Part shown: positions 7,623 through 15,411 of the stretch, in pieces
Position numbering within the stretch: the first letter of the stretch is position 1
Layout of the letters: every line of letters starts with the position of its first letter
NCBI GenBank assembly: GCA_946537305.1
Contig: CAMNFR010000019.1
Span: 1-39,870, forward strand
DNA from: an uncultured Lachnospiraceae bacterium
GTDB taxonomy: Bacteria; Bacillota; Clostridia; Lachnospirales; Lachnospiraceae
DNA: 39,870 nucleotides
Reading direction: 5' to 3'
Program-made: the position numbers and the translations under genes
Notes under the pieces: generated by a model
Told to the model about the DNA's origin: nothing
The model's database searches: none
Seen by the model: the letters and a program-made list of their open reading frames with translations, nothing else

Positions 7623-8705
7623 ATGGCTGGTTCATCTTTTGGAAAATATTTTACTGTGACGACCTGGGGAGAGTCCCACGGGGAGGCGGTCGGCGTTGTG
7701 GTGGACGGGTGTCCCGCCGGACTGCCGCTCGCAGAGGCGGACATCCAGGCCTGGCTGGACCGCCGGCGTCCGGGGCAGAGCCGTTACGCCACAGCCAGGC
7801 AGGAGGCGGATCAGGTACAGATCCTCTCCGGCGTCTTTGAGGGGCTTACCACCGGGACGCCTATTTCTCTGATGGTGAAAAATAAGGATCACCATTCTGC
7901 GGATTACAGCAATATTAAGAATACATATCGGCCGGGACATGCGGATTACACGTTTGACGCCAAGTATGGCTTCCGGGATTATCGCGGCGGGGGGCGTTCC
8001 TCCGGACGAGAGACCCTCGGACGCGTGGCAGCTGGCGCGATCGCCGCAAAGATCCTGGGGAAGCTGGGAATCCTGATAGAGTCAAGGATCGTCTCTATCG
8101 GTGGGATCGAAGCCGAGAGAGAAGAAGAGGTGAAGGCCTTTCTGGAACAGGTGATGGCAGAAAAGGACTCTGCCGGAGGCGTGGCGGAATGTGTCATCTG
8201 GGGCGTTCCTGCCGGGGTGGGAGAGCCGGTCTTCGACAAGCTGGATGCCCGCCTGGCGGAAGCCATGATGAGCATCGGCGCCGTGAAAGGCGTGGAGATC
8301 GGAGATGGCTTTTCGGTCGCATCCCGCCGGGGCAGTGAAAACAACGATGCCTTCCGGGCGGATGAAAATGGTACCATATATAAGAAGACCAATCACGCGG
8401 GGGGCGTGCTGGGCGGAATATCGGATGGCAGCCGGATCGTGGTGCGGGCGGCGTTTAAGCCTACGCCGTCCATTGCCAGACCGCAGGAGACCGTTACCAC
8501 CACAGGCGAAAATACGGAGCTTGTGATCCACGGCCGCCACGATCCGCTGGTGTTGCAGCGGGCACTGGTGGTGATGGAGGCGATGGCCGCGCTCGCTGTG
8601 CTTGATCTGATGTTAGCCAATATGCACGCTACCCTGGCGGGCATTCAAAAGTTTTATGGCGTTGAATCTTTCTACGGGATCATCCCGGAGGATGGAAAGG
8701 AGTAA
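7623..8705 (+). CDS. aroC: chorismate synthase
   Basis: Predicted to convert 5-enolpyruvylshikimate-3-phosphate to chorismate, the last step of the common aromatic pathway, using reduced FMN. At 360 residues it has full family length. Signatures are W-G-E-S-H-G with H19, R-R-R-P-G-Q-S near residue 47, G-R-S-S-G-R-E-T near 123, and the C-terminal G-R-H-D-P near 310. ATG 7623 follows AGAGGAAAAGAG and lies shortly after a consensus promoter; upstream in-frame codons precede that promoter and are not used. A gene for a small zinc-ribbon protein follows after 13 bases with its own AAAGGAGG. No other shikimate genes are nearby. Confidence 0.96.
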   Translation: MAGSSFGKYFTVTTWGESHGEAVGVVVDGCPAGLPLAEADIQAWLDRRRPGQSRYATARQEADQVQILSGVFEGLTTGTPISLMVKNKDHHSADYSNIKNTYRPGHADYTFDAKYGFRDYRGGGRSSGRETLGRVAAGAIAAKILGKLGILIESRIVSIGGIEAEREEEVKAFLEQVMAEKDSAGGVAECVIWGVPAGVGEPVFDKLDARLAEAMMSIGAVKGVEIGDGFSVASRRGSENNDAFRADENGTIYKKTNHAGGVLGGISDGSRIVVRAAFKPTPSIARPQETVTTTGENTELVIHGRHDPLVLQRALVVMEAMAALAVLDLMLANMHATLAGIQKFYGVESFYGIIPEDGKE

Positions 8706-8718
8706 AGGAGGTACTCTC

Positions 8719-9285
8719 ATGGATCTGGATTTTGGGAAATGGAGCAGCAGGCTTAGCCGCACAGGTAAGGAAGTCGGCGGCCGGGTAAAGGAAGCCGCGG
8801 ATGTGCTCATGCTGCGGCAGAAAAAGGTGGCTGCGGAGACAAAGCTGTATGATCTTTATGCGGAAATCGGAAAGCGATATTATGCGGAACAGCAGGAAAA
8901 TGCGCAGATCCCGCCCAGAATGAAGGCAGCCTTTCTTCGGGTCGAATCTCTGAAGAAGGAAATTGCAGATAAGGAAGCAGAGATCCTTGCGATGCGGGGC
9001 GTCCGGGCCTGCCCTGTCTGCGGAAGCGAGGTGGCGCTGAAGGCAAGATTCTGCTATCGATGCGGCGCAGAACTTCCGGAGGAGGAGACCCCCGTGCAGG
9101 AAGAGGAGGATATCTTCTCTGAGACAGAGGAAGGCGATGACTTTGCGGCGCCGGAAGAGGAAACGGCAGAGGTAACAGAGGAAGCACCTCAGCCGGAGGA
9201 AGAGCCGCAGGAGACAGAAAATCCGCAGGAACCGGAGTTCCCGCGGAATGAAGATGGCAGCGAATATGCGGAGGGTGCTGAATAA
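8719..9285 (+). CDS. zinc-ribbon, coiled-coil, acidic-tail protein of unknown role
   Basis: A 188-residue protein with no signal peptide. Residues 1-90 are helical and charged, likely coiled coil (K-V-A-A-E-T-K-L-Y-D-L-Y-A-E-I-G-K-R-Y-Y). Residues 95-120 form a zinc ribbon, C-P-V-C-G-S-E-V then F-C-Y-R-C-G-A-E-L (C-x2-C and C-x2-C). The remainder is a long Glu/Pro-rich low-complexity tail. This layout is common in small Clostridia zinc-ribbon proteins whose function is unknown. AAAGGAGG before ATG 8719 fixes the start. It is probably co-transcribed with aroC and its stop is only 5 bases from the convergent aldolase gene. Confidence 0.85.
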   Translation: MDLDFGKWSSRLSRTGKEVGGRVKEAADVLMLRQKKVAAETKLYDLYAEIGKRYYAEQQENAQIPPRMKAAFLRVESLKKEIADKEAEILAMRGVRACPVCGSEVALKARFCYRCGAELPEEETPVQEEEDIFSETEEGDDFAAPEEETAEVTEEAPQPEEEPQETENPQEPEFPRNEDGSEYAEGAE

Positions 9286-9290
9286 ACGCT

Positions 9291-10319
9291 TTACCGCGTA
9301 AAGGCGGCCAGTGTATCCAGGTCTTCCTGTGTGGTGCACCAGCTGGTGGCCAGACGGATGATATAGCGATCTTTGTCGTAGCGCTCCCAGGGTTCGAACT
9401 GTACGGTCTTTCCCAGCGCTTCCATTTCTTCATCCGGGATCAGGATGAACTGCTGGTTGGTAGGGGATTCACGGTAGAATTCCCAGCCCTTATCACGAAT
9501 GATTTCTTTCAGCTGCTCCGCCATGTCAATGGCGTGGCGGCTGATTTTCATATACAGGTCATCGGTAAACAGCGTATCGAACTGCAGGCCCAGGACCCTT
9601 CCCTTAGCCAGCAGGGCGCCGCGGCGTTTGATCTGCGTCAGAAAATGCGGGGGACGGTTCCCGTGCGTAAAGACGACCGCTTCTCCGCAGAGCGCACCGA
9701 CCTTGGTGCCGCCGATGTAGAATACATCCGTAAGCCGGACGATGTCCTGCAGGGTCACATCGGTCTGCCGGCTGGCAAGTCCGTAGCCCAGACGGGCGCC
9801 ATCCATATACAGCGGGATCTGATACTGCCGGCAGATGGCGGAGAGCGCCGTCAGTTCCTCCAGCGTGTACAGCGTACCCAGCTCTGTGGGGAAGGTAATG
9901 TAGACCATGCCCGGATAGACCATATGGTCCCGGGAGGGATTTTCATAGAAGGCTTCCAGAAATTCCTGCAGCACCGGTGCCGCAAGCTTGGCATCCTTGC
10001 CGGAGAGGGCGAGTACCTTGTGACCGCCGAATTCAATGGCGCCGGCTTCATGTACATTGATGTGTCCCGTATCGGCCGTTACCACGCCTTCATAGTCGTG
10101 AAGCATGGTGGAGATGACGACGGCGTTGGTCTGGGTGCCGCCGACCAGCAGTTCGACCTCCGCTTCCGGGCACCCGCAGGCGGCGCGGATCTTTTCTTTG
10201 GCGCTGAGAGTGAATTCATCGTCTCCGTATCCCGGCTGAGGGATCATGTTGGTCTCTGCAAAACGCCGCAGTATGGCCGGATGGGCGCCGGTGGTATAGT
10301 CGCACTGAAATGAAACCAT
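9291..10319 (-). CDS. PLP-dependent aldolase, low-specificity threonine aldolase type
   Basis: A 342-residue fold-type I PLP enzyme of the threonine aldolase/beta-eliminating lyase family. It begins F-Q-C-D-Y-T-T-G-A-H-P, has G-G-T-Q-T-N-A near residue 60 (phosphate contact), D-G-A-R-L at 173-177 (D173 contacts the cofactor ring) and the Schiff-base lysine in Y-I-G-G-T-K-V-G-A (K206). Likely reaction is threonine or allo-threonine to glycine plus acetaldehyde, although relatives use phenylserine or other beta-hydroxy amino acids. AAGGAGG precedes the ATG on the minus strand. It converges on the zinc-ribbon gene and diverges from the hydroxy-acid dehydrogenase gene. Confidence 0.9.
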   Translation of the reverse strand: MVSFQCDYTTGAHPAILRRFAETNMIPQPGYGDDEFTLSAKEKIRAACGCPEAEVELLVGGTQTNAVVISTMLHDYEGVVTADTGHINVHEAGAIEFGGHKVLALSGKDAKLAAPVLQEFLEAFYENPSRDHMVYPGMVYITFPTELGTLYTLEELTALSAICRQYQIPLYMDGARLGYGLASRQTDVTLQDIVRLTDVFYIGGTKVGALCGEAVVFTHGNRPPHFLTQIKRRGALLAKGRVLGLQFDTLFTDDLYMKISRHAIDMAEQLKEIIRDKGWEFYRESPTNQQFILIPDEEMEALGKTVQFEPWERYDKDRYIIRLATSWCTTQEDLDTLAAFTR

Positions 10320-10342
10320 AGGGAAACCTCCTTGGGTCTGAC

Positions 10343-10372
10343 TTGACTTTTACATACAACGTTTATTATACT
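10343..10372 (+). promoter_or_regulatory. promoter of the hydroxy-acid dehydrogenase / comB unit
   Basis: TTGACT (10343-10348), an 18-base spacer and TATACT (10367-10372) lie 35 bases before the gene start, in the divergent gap shared with the aldolase gene. Confidence 0.62.
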
Positions 10373-10406
10373 GATATCCTGAAAGAAAGCAAGCAGGAGG
10401 TGTCTT

Positions 10407-11312
10407 ATGTCAGAAAGAAAACCGGGAGACTCCAACTATAATACTCGAAGATATCTGGATTCCCTGATGATAGAAACAAGATATATTGACAGCGTGAGCG
10501 CGTCTACGGCCTTTACCCTGTTCGGGGAGCGCTTTGAGACGCCCATCATGACATCCCCGCTCTCTCATCTGGATACGTTCGCGCGTCCGGGCGGCATGCG
10601 GGACCTGGCGCAGGGCGCAAAGGATGCCGGCGCTGTGATGTGGATGGGCATGGCGGAGCTTTCGGAGGTGGAAGCCTGCGCGGATACCGGCGCCCGCATC
10701 ATAGAGATCATCAAGCCTTATGCGGACCGGGACGAGATCTATAAGCGCATCGAGCAGGCACAGAAGCTGAATCTTCTGGCAGTAGGCCTGGATATTGATT
10801 TTGTGTATGATAAGGATGGGGAGGCCAAGAACTTTCATGGAAATCCGCTGCGGGAGGTGACTTCCTCCGAATTGAAAGAGCTGGCGGAATATGCGGCGGC
10901 CTCTCATCTGCCCTTTATTGTGAAGGGCGTGCTCAGCACCACGGATGCCATCAAGGCGTCAGAGGCAGGTGTATCCGGCATGGTGGTTTCTCACCACGGC
11001 TACAGTATGGAATTCGCGGTCCCGCCGCTGTTCATGCTGCCGATGCTGGTACACCATCCGGATCTGGCGGGCCAGACCTATTTTGTGGATTGTGAGATCC
11101 AGACGGGCATGGACGCCTACAAGGCCATGGCGCTTGGCGCGAAGGGCGTCTGCATCGGAAGACCGCTGATGGCAGCCATCCGGGAAAACGGTGCGGAGGG
11201 CGTCACGAATTACCTGCGTGAGGCGACGAAGCAGCTGAAAAAGGCGATGATCGGTACCGGGTGCGCCACGCTCGCTGATATCAGCGAAGAGGTCATCTAT
11301 CAGGTGCTGTGA
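10407..11312 (+). CDS. alpha-hydroxy-acid dehydrogenase/oxidase family protein (FMN), atypical
   Basis: A 301-residue TIM-barrel flavoprotein of the lactate oxidase/glycolate oxidase family, shorter than the usual 350-400. Recognisable blocks are F-E-T-P-I-M-T-S-P near residue 43, the catalytic-region lysine in P-F-I-V-K-G-V (K173), V-V-S-H-H-G (base histidine at 197) and D-A-Y-K-A-M-A-L-G-A-K-G-V-C-I-G-R-P near 236-253. Key residues are altered. The S-N-H-G-G-R block reads S-H-H-G-Y-S, so the substrate-binding arginine is Ser200. The D-G-G-I-R block reads D-C-E-I-Q, losing a second arginine. The substrate is therefore not predictable from the family. AGGAGG precedes ATG 10407. comB follows 49 bases downstream. 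Confidence 0.85.
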   Translation: MSERKPGDSNYNTRRYLDSLMIETRYIDSVSASTAFTLFGERFETPIMTSPLSHLDTFARPGGMRDLAQGAKDAGAVMWMGMAELSEVEACADTGARIIEIIKPYADRDEIYKRIEQAQKLNLLAVGLDIDFVYDKDGEAKNFHGNPLREVTSSELKELAEYAAASHLPFIVKGVLSTTDAIKASEAGVSGMVVSHHGYSMEFAVPPLFMLPMLVHHPDLAGQTYFVDCEIQTGMDAYKAMALGAKGVCIGRPLMAAIRENGAEGVTNYLREATKQLKKAMIGTGCATLADISEEVIYQVL

Positions 11313-11361
11313 TGTGCACCGGTAATCATAAATTGTGATTCGAAATAAAGGGGAGAAACCA

Positions 11362-12048
11362 ATGCAGATCGAGATTCTGGAGACCATAGAAGGTGCCCGG
11401 CAGGCGCGCGGGCTGACGGTAATCATTGACGTGTTCCGGGCGTTTTCCCTGGAACCGTACCTGTTCGCCCGCGGCGCAAAGGAAATCCTGGCCGTGGGAG
11501 CCAAGGAGACGGCGCTGGCGCTGGGGAAAGCACATCCGGACTATATTCTGTGCGGGGAACGGCAGGGAGTAAAGCTGCCGGGCTTTGACTACGGAAACTC
11601 CCCGTCCCAGACAGCGGATGCCGACCTGGCAGGCCGGACGGTGGTCCACACCACCAGCGCCGGAACACAGGGCCTGGTGGCTGCCGCCGGAGCCGATGAG
11701 ATCATTACCGGCAGTCTGGTGAATGCCCGCGCCGTGGCGGATTATATCCGGAAAAAGAACCCGGCGCAGGTATCCCTGGTGGCCATGGGGCTGCACGGTC
11801 TTTATTCCGCCCCGGAGGATGTGCTCGCCGCGCGGTATATCCGAAGCCTTCTGGAGGATCATCCGCTGGATATGGAAAAAGAGCTGGCAGAACTGCGGCA
11901 GACGGAATCCGCAAAGCGTTTCTTCCGCCCTGAAAACGCCCAGGTCTTCCCACAGGGCGATTACGAACTCTCCACCGCCGTCGACGTATTCGACTTTGTG
12001 CTGAAGGTTCATAAGGTGGAAGAAGATATCTTTCTCGTCAGGGTGTGA
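11362..12048 (+). CDS. comB: 2-phosphosulfolactate phosphatase-family protein
   Basis: A 228-residue protein of the ComB family, which hydrolyses 2-phospho-3-sulfolactate to 3-sulfolactate with Mg2+. Visible signatures are T-V-I-I-D-V-F-R-A-F-S near residue 20, C-G-E-R-Q-G-V-K-L-P-G-F-D-Y-G-N-S-P near 57-74, and H-T-T-S-A-G-T-Q-G near 90. AGGGGAG before ATG 11362 supports this start over an upstream frame extension. In methanogens ComB serves coenzyme M synthesis; in bacteria it is found without that pathway, so the true substrate here is uncertain. The adjacent upstream hydroxy-acid dehydrogenase could act on the product. The stop codon lies inside the left arm of a palindromic repeat. Confidence 0.88.
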   Translation: MQIEILETIEGARQARGLTVIIDVFRAFSLEPYLFARGAKEILAVGAKETALALGKAHPDYILCGERQGVKLPGFDYGNSPSQTADADLAGRTVVHTTSAGTQGLVAAAGADEIITGSLVNARAVADYIRKKNPAQVSLVAMGLHGLYSAPEDVLAARYIRSLLEDHPLDMEKELAELRQTESAKRFFRPENAQVFPQGDYELSTAVDVFDFVLKVHKVEEDIFLVRV

Positions 12049-12074
12049 CAAGGGGACGTACCTGCTGTCACACC
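12042..12074. repeat. palindromic repeat (REP/MITE-like), half-size copy
   Basis: Nine-base arms GGTGTGACA (12042-12050) and TGTCACACC (12066-12074) enclose aggggacgtacctgc. It shares the run GTGACAAGGGGACGTACCT followed by CTGTCACA with the 71-base palindrome at 32328. It overlaps the comB stop and ends just before the convergent HAD gene stop, so it may also act as a terminator. Confidence 0.75.
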
Positions 12075-12075
12075 G

Positions 12076-12738
12076 TCATCGCCGCTGCGGTGTGAGATCT
12101 ATCTGCCGGTAATCGCGGATATAGGTGTCGCAGACAAGGGAGATTTCCTCCGGCGGCGTCTGGCAGGTGGGATCGTAAACGCCGGCCACGTGCATGCCTA
12201 AGGCTTTGGCCGTCCGGATGCCGAAGTCGGCGTCCTCGTACATGACGGCTTCCTCCGGAGCGGCGGAGAGTTTTTTGAGGGCCAGCAGAAATACATCCGG
12301 CCGGTCTTTACCGGCATTCACCTCGTCACAGCTGGTCAGGTACCGGAAGTGATGCCTTATGCCCAGACGGGTGAGGGTCATGTCCACCAGATCCGGGGAG
12401 GTGGCAGAGCAGATGCTCATGATGACGCCAGCCTGCTCCAACATATCCAGATATTCAGGGACGCCCGGCTTGGCGGGAATATCCAGGCGATAGTGCTCAT
12501 ACATGATATGATTGTTTGCTGCCACGATTTCTTCTACGCTGTCCGTAAGACCGTAATGCTCCCGAAAGTAGACCGCGGTTTCCTCGGTGGAAAGGAGAGC
12601 CAGCTTTTCCCACAGGCCTTCCTCCGGTACAAGGCCTTTCTGAATAAGATATTCAGCCCCGGTCCGCCGCCAATAGGGCATGGAATCCACCAGCGTGCCG
12701 TCCATATCAAAAATCGCGTAAGGATACAGTTCTTTCAT
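12076..12738 (-). CDS. HAD-superfamily phosphatase (beta-phosphoglucomutase-like subfamily)
   Basis: A 220-residue cytoplasmic HAD hydrolase. Motif I is F-D-M-D-G-T-L-V-D-S with the nucleophile aspartate near residue 10; the cap domain follows (residues 20-85). Motif II is the serine in S-I-C-S-A-T-S, motif III is the lysine in G-K-D-R-P, and motif IV is Y-E-D-A-D-F-G-I-R-T-A-K-A. The pattern fits subfamily IA sugar-phosphate phosphatases. I place the start at the second ATG (12738), 9 bases after AGGAG on the minus strand; the ATG at 12747 is only 1 base from that ribosome site. The substrate cannot be assigned. It converges on comB with a REP-like hairpin between. Confidence 0.88.
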   Translation of the reverse strand: MKELYPYAIFDMDGTLVDSMPYWRRTGAEYLIQKGLVPEEGLWEKLALLSTEETAVYFREHYGLTDSVEEIVAANNHIMYEHYRLDIPAKPGVPEYLDMLEQAGVIMSICSATSPDLVDMTLTRLGIRHHFRYLTSCDEVNAGKDRPDVFLLALKKLSAAPEEAVMYEDADFGIRTAKALGMHVAGVYDPTCQTPPEEISLVCDTYIRDYRQIDLTPQRR

Positions 12739-12881
12739 TTCAATCATTCTCCTGTCTGTGTAGTGGTCCTTTACTTTCTACAACATGGCAAAATCTGTCG
12801 CTCGTAAACATAGCATATCGTCAAAAAAAAGGCAAGTAACGATTGGAAAGACAGGTCAAAAGCATCTGTGACGCAATGTGC

Positions 12882-12910
12882 TTGCATTTTTGCCGCTATG
12901 GGAATAAAAT
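12882..12910 (+). promoter_or_regulatory. promoter of the AI-2E-type permease gene
   Basis: TTGCAT (12882-12887), a 17-base spacer and TAAAAT (12905-12910) lie 39 bases before the ATG. Confidence 0.6.
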
Positions 12911-12949
12911 AGAACACGAGGTGCAGCAATACATTGACAGGAGTTCATT

Positions 12950-14341
12950 ATGAAACGCAATCGTTTTCGCGAATACTTCATGCGAAGCCTGACCGGATTC
13001 GGTACTTTGGCACTTGCCATTTTGTTTTTCTTTTTCTTTTATAACCTGAAGAATATTGTTACGGCACTGGGGAGCTTAATTGATATCCTGATGCCTGTGA
13101 TCTACGGGCTGGTGATCTCGTTTCTTTTGGCGCCCCTGAGCGAATGGATAGAAAAGTTCCTGGATGCCAGACTGCCCGCAATGGAAAAGGCTGAAAGCAG
13201 GACGACACTGATCCGTGTGGCAGGGGTGGCAGGGGCTATCCTGATTACACTGGTACTGCTGGTGCTTATTCTGGTACTCATTCTGCCACAGCTGTTCCAG
13301 AGTATTATGAATCTGGCCAACAGTATTCCCGGTATTTCCCGCCGGCTGATCGTCTGGGTGGAAAATGTGCTCGCTAACCAGCCGCAGCTGCAGGAAACGG
13401 TCGTCAGCTACTACAGCGACTTTGAATCCAGTGCCTTGAACTGGGTGCAGAATACCTTCCTGCCGAAATTCCAGGAATTTATGACCAATCTTTCCAGCGG
13501 ATTGATCTCCTTTGTGGTCGTACTGAAAAACCTGCTTCTGGGATTGATTATTTCTATTTATGTTCTCATGAACCGCAAGCTGTATAAGGCACAGACCAAA
13601 AAGGCGGTCTATGCTATACTGCCGGTAAAGGCGGCCAACTGGCTGGTTTATCTGGGACGCGATATCCGCGAAGTCTTCAGCGGCTTCCTGATGGGCAAGC
13701 TGGTGGATTCACTGATCATCGGACTTCTTTGTTTTATTTGCATCACCGTAATGAACATGCCTTATACGGTGCTGATCAGTACCATCGTAGGGGTGACGAA
13801 TATTATCCCTTACTTTGGTCCTTTCTTCGGCGCGATTCCCAGCGCACTGTTGGTGCTCACAGTCAGTCCGCTGAAGGCATTGTATTTTCTGATCTTTATT
13901 CTGATCCTGCAGCAGGTGGACGGCAATATTATCGGGCCAAAGATTCTGGGGTCCTCTACAGGGCTTTCCAGCTTCTGGGTGCTGATCTCCCTGTTGGTAT
14001 TCGGCGGCCTGTTTGGCGTGGTGGGCATGGTAATCGGTGTTCCGGTGGCAGCAATCCTGTATGATCTGGCAAGTGAGTTTATGCGCTGGCTGCTGAAGAA
14101 TAAGGATCTGCCGCAGTCCTCCGCTGCCTATGCGGAGGCGGATTATGTGGATGCAGAGACCGGAAGAGTTGTGGAAAAAACGGCAGAAAACGGTGCGACT
14201 GCCCTGGGGAATCATGAACCGCCTGCACCTTCTCCCACGTTCGAGAATATGCTCCGCTCAAGAATCAGACGCAGCGGGGAGAAGGAGACCCCGGCCGGGA
14301 AAACAGAGAAGCGCACGAAAAGACAGCAGACCAAGCTATAG
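12950..14341 (+). CDS. AI-2E family transporter (PerM/YtvI type)
   Basis: A 463-residue membrane protein with about 8 helices and a soluble C-terminal tail of about 70 polar residues. It has the family layout: two N-terminal helices, a central amphipathic region (residues 120-180), then S-G-F-L-M-G-K-L-V-D-S-L-I-I-G near 250 and N-I-I-P-Y-F-G-P-F-F-G-A-I-P-S-A near 285, Q-Q-V-D-G-N-I-I-G-P-K-I-L-G-S-S-T-G-L near 320. These are hallmark motifs of the family. Members have been linked to autoinducer-2 export or Na+/H+ antiport, so the substrate is undecided. GACAGGAG lies just before ATG 12950. The next gene starts 14 bases after the stop and is probably in the same operon. Confidence 0.9.
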   Translation: MKRNRFREYFMRSLTGFGTLALAILFFFFFYNLKNIVTALGSLIDILMPVIYGLVISFLLAPLSEWIEKFLDARLPAMEKAESRTTLIRVAGVAGAILITLVLLVLILVLILPQLFQSIMNLANSIPGISRRLIVWVENVLANQPQLQETVVSYYSDFESSALNWVQNTFLPKFQEFMTNLSSGLISFVVVLKNLLLGLIISIYVLMNRKLYKAQTKKAVYAILPVKAANWLVYLGRDIREVFSGFLMGKLVDSLIIGLLCFICITVMNMPYTVLISTIVGVTNIIPYFGPFFGAIPSALLVLTVSPLKALYFLIFILILQQVDGNIIGPKILGSSTGLSSFWVLISLLVFGGLFGVVGMVIGVPVAAILYDLASEFMRWLLKNKDLPQSSAAYAEADYVDAETGRVVEKTAENGATALGNHEPPAPSPTFENMLRSRIRRSGEKETPAGKTEKRTKRQQTKL

Positions 14342-14355
14342 AGCGGGGAAATATT

Positions 14356-15342
14356 ATGAATTATATTGTTCTTGATCTGGAGTGGAACCAGTGTCCACAG
14401 GGAAAATCCCGGGAAAATCCCAGGATTCCCTTTGAGATCGTGGAGATCGGGGCGATCAAGCTGAATGAAAAAAAGGAAGAAATTGATACCTTTCATGAGT
14501 TGATCCATCCGCTGGTATATCACAGAATGCATTTTCGCACCCGGGAGGTCATTCACCTGGATGAAAAAGTGCTGGCGCGGGCCAGGACTTTTTCGCCGGT
14601 GGTGCGTGATTTTCTGGCCTGGTGCGGAGAAGATGCCAAATTTGTAACATGGGGGACATTGGACCTGACAGAGCTGCAGCGGAATATGGCCTATTATCGC
14701 ATAAAAAATCCGCTGCCGATGCCCCTGTTTTACTGCGATCTTCAAAAGATGTACAGCCTGCTGTATGATGACGGCAAGAGCCGCAGGTCGCTGGAGGATG
14801 CGGTGGATGAGATGCAGATCCCGCGGACGCGGGCCTTTCACCGTGCTTTTGACGACACCTATTACACGGCGGAGATTATGCGTCGGATGGATCTGACAGA
14901 GGTGGGACGGTACGAATCCATGGATTATTATCGTCTGCCTCAGACAAAGGAACAGGAGGTGTTCCGGGATTTCGGAACATATCTGAAGTATGTGTCCCGG
15001 GTCTTCCCGGATAAAGAGGCGGCGCTGGCGGACCGTACCGTATCCTCCATGCGCTGTCCGAAATGCAGCCTGCCGGTGTTCCGGCGGGTGCGGTGGTTTT
15101 CTGCCGGCGGCAGCATCTACCTGGCGTTGGCGCAGTGCCCGAGACATGGCCTGATCAAGGGGAAGATCCGCCTGAAGAAGGCCCCGGGCGGCGGTGTATT
15201 TGTGGTCAAGACAATCAAGGAGGCGGACGAAGCCTCCGTGGAGATGATAAAGGAAAAGAAGGAGGCCGTGAAAATTCGACGTAAGGAGCGGCGGCACAGA
15301 CGCCCGTCCGGCCGGAGCGCCGGAGATCGGATGGAAGGATAG
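14356..15342 (+). CDS. DEDDh 3'-5' exonuclease with C-terminal zinc-ribbon-like region
   Basis: A 328-residue protein whose first 175 residues are a DnaQ-like exonuclease. Exo I is V-L-D-L-E-W (D7, E9), Exo II is T-W-G-T-L-D (D103), Exo III is H-R-A-F-D-D (H162, D167), completing the DEDDh set. The conserved start is like that of KapD/Eri1-type nucleases. Residues 235-270 hold C-P-K-C and later C-P-R-H, a likely Cys3His zinc knuckle absent from most of the family. The tail is strongly basic (K-I-R-R-K-E-R-R-H-R-R) and may bind nucleic acid. AGCGGGG precedes ATG 14356. Substrate could be RNA or DNA ends. Confidence 0.87.
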   Translation: MNYIVLDLEWNQCPQGKSRENPRIPFEIVEIGAIKLNEKKEEIDTFHELIHPLVYHRMHFRTREVIHLDEKVLARARTFSPVVRDFLAWCGEDAKFVTWGTLDLTELQRNMAYYRIKNPLPMPLFYCDLQKMYSLLYDDGKSRRSLEDAVDEMQIPRTRAFHRAFDDTYYTAEIMRRMDLTEVGRYESMDYYRLPQTKEQEVFRDFGTYLKYVSRVFPDKEAALADRTVSSMRCPKCSLPVFRRVRWFSAGGSIYLALAQCPRHGLIKGKIRLKKAPGGGVFVVKTIKEADEASVEMIKEKKEAVKIRRKERRHRRPSGRSAGDRMEG

Positions 15343-15411
15343 ACGGTCCTGCGTGTGAGAACGAACACAATACAATTGTTCAGATGAATAAAAAAGAAAG
15401 GAGGAGACGGC

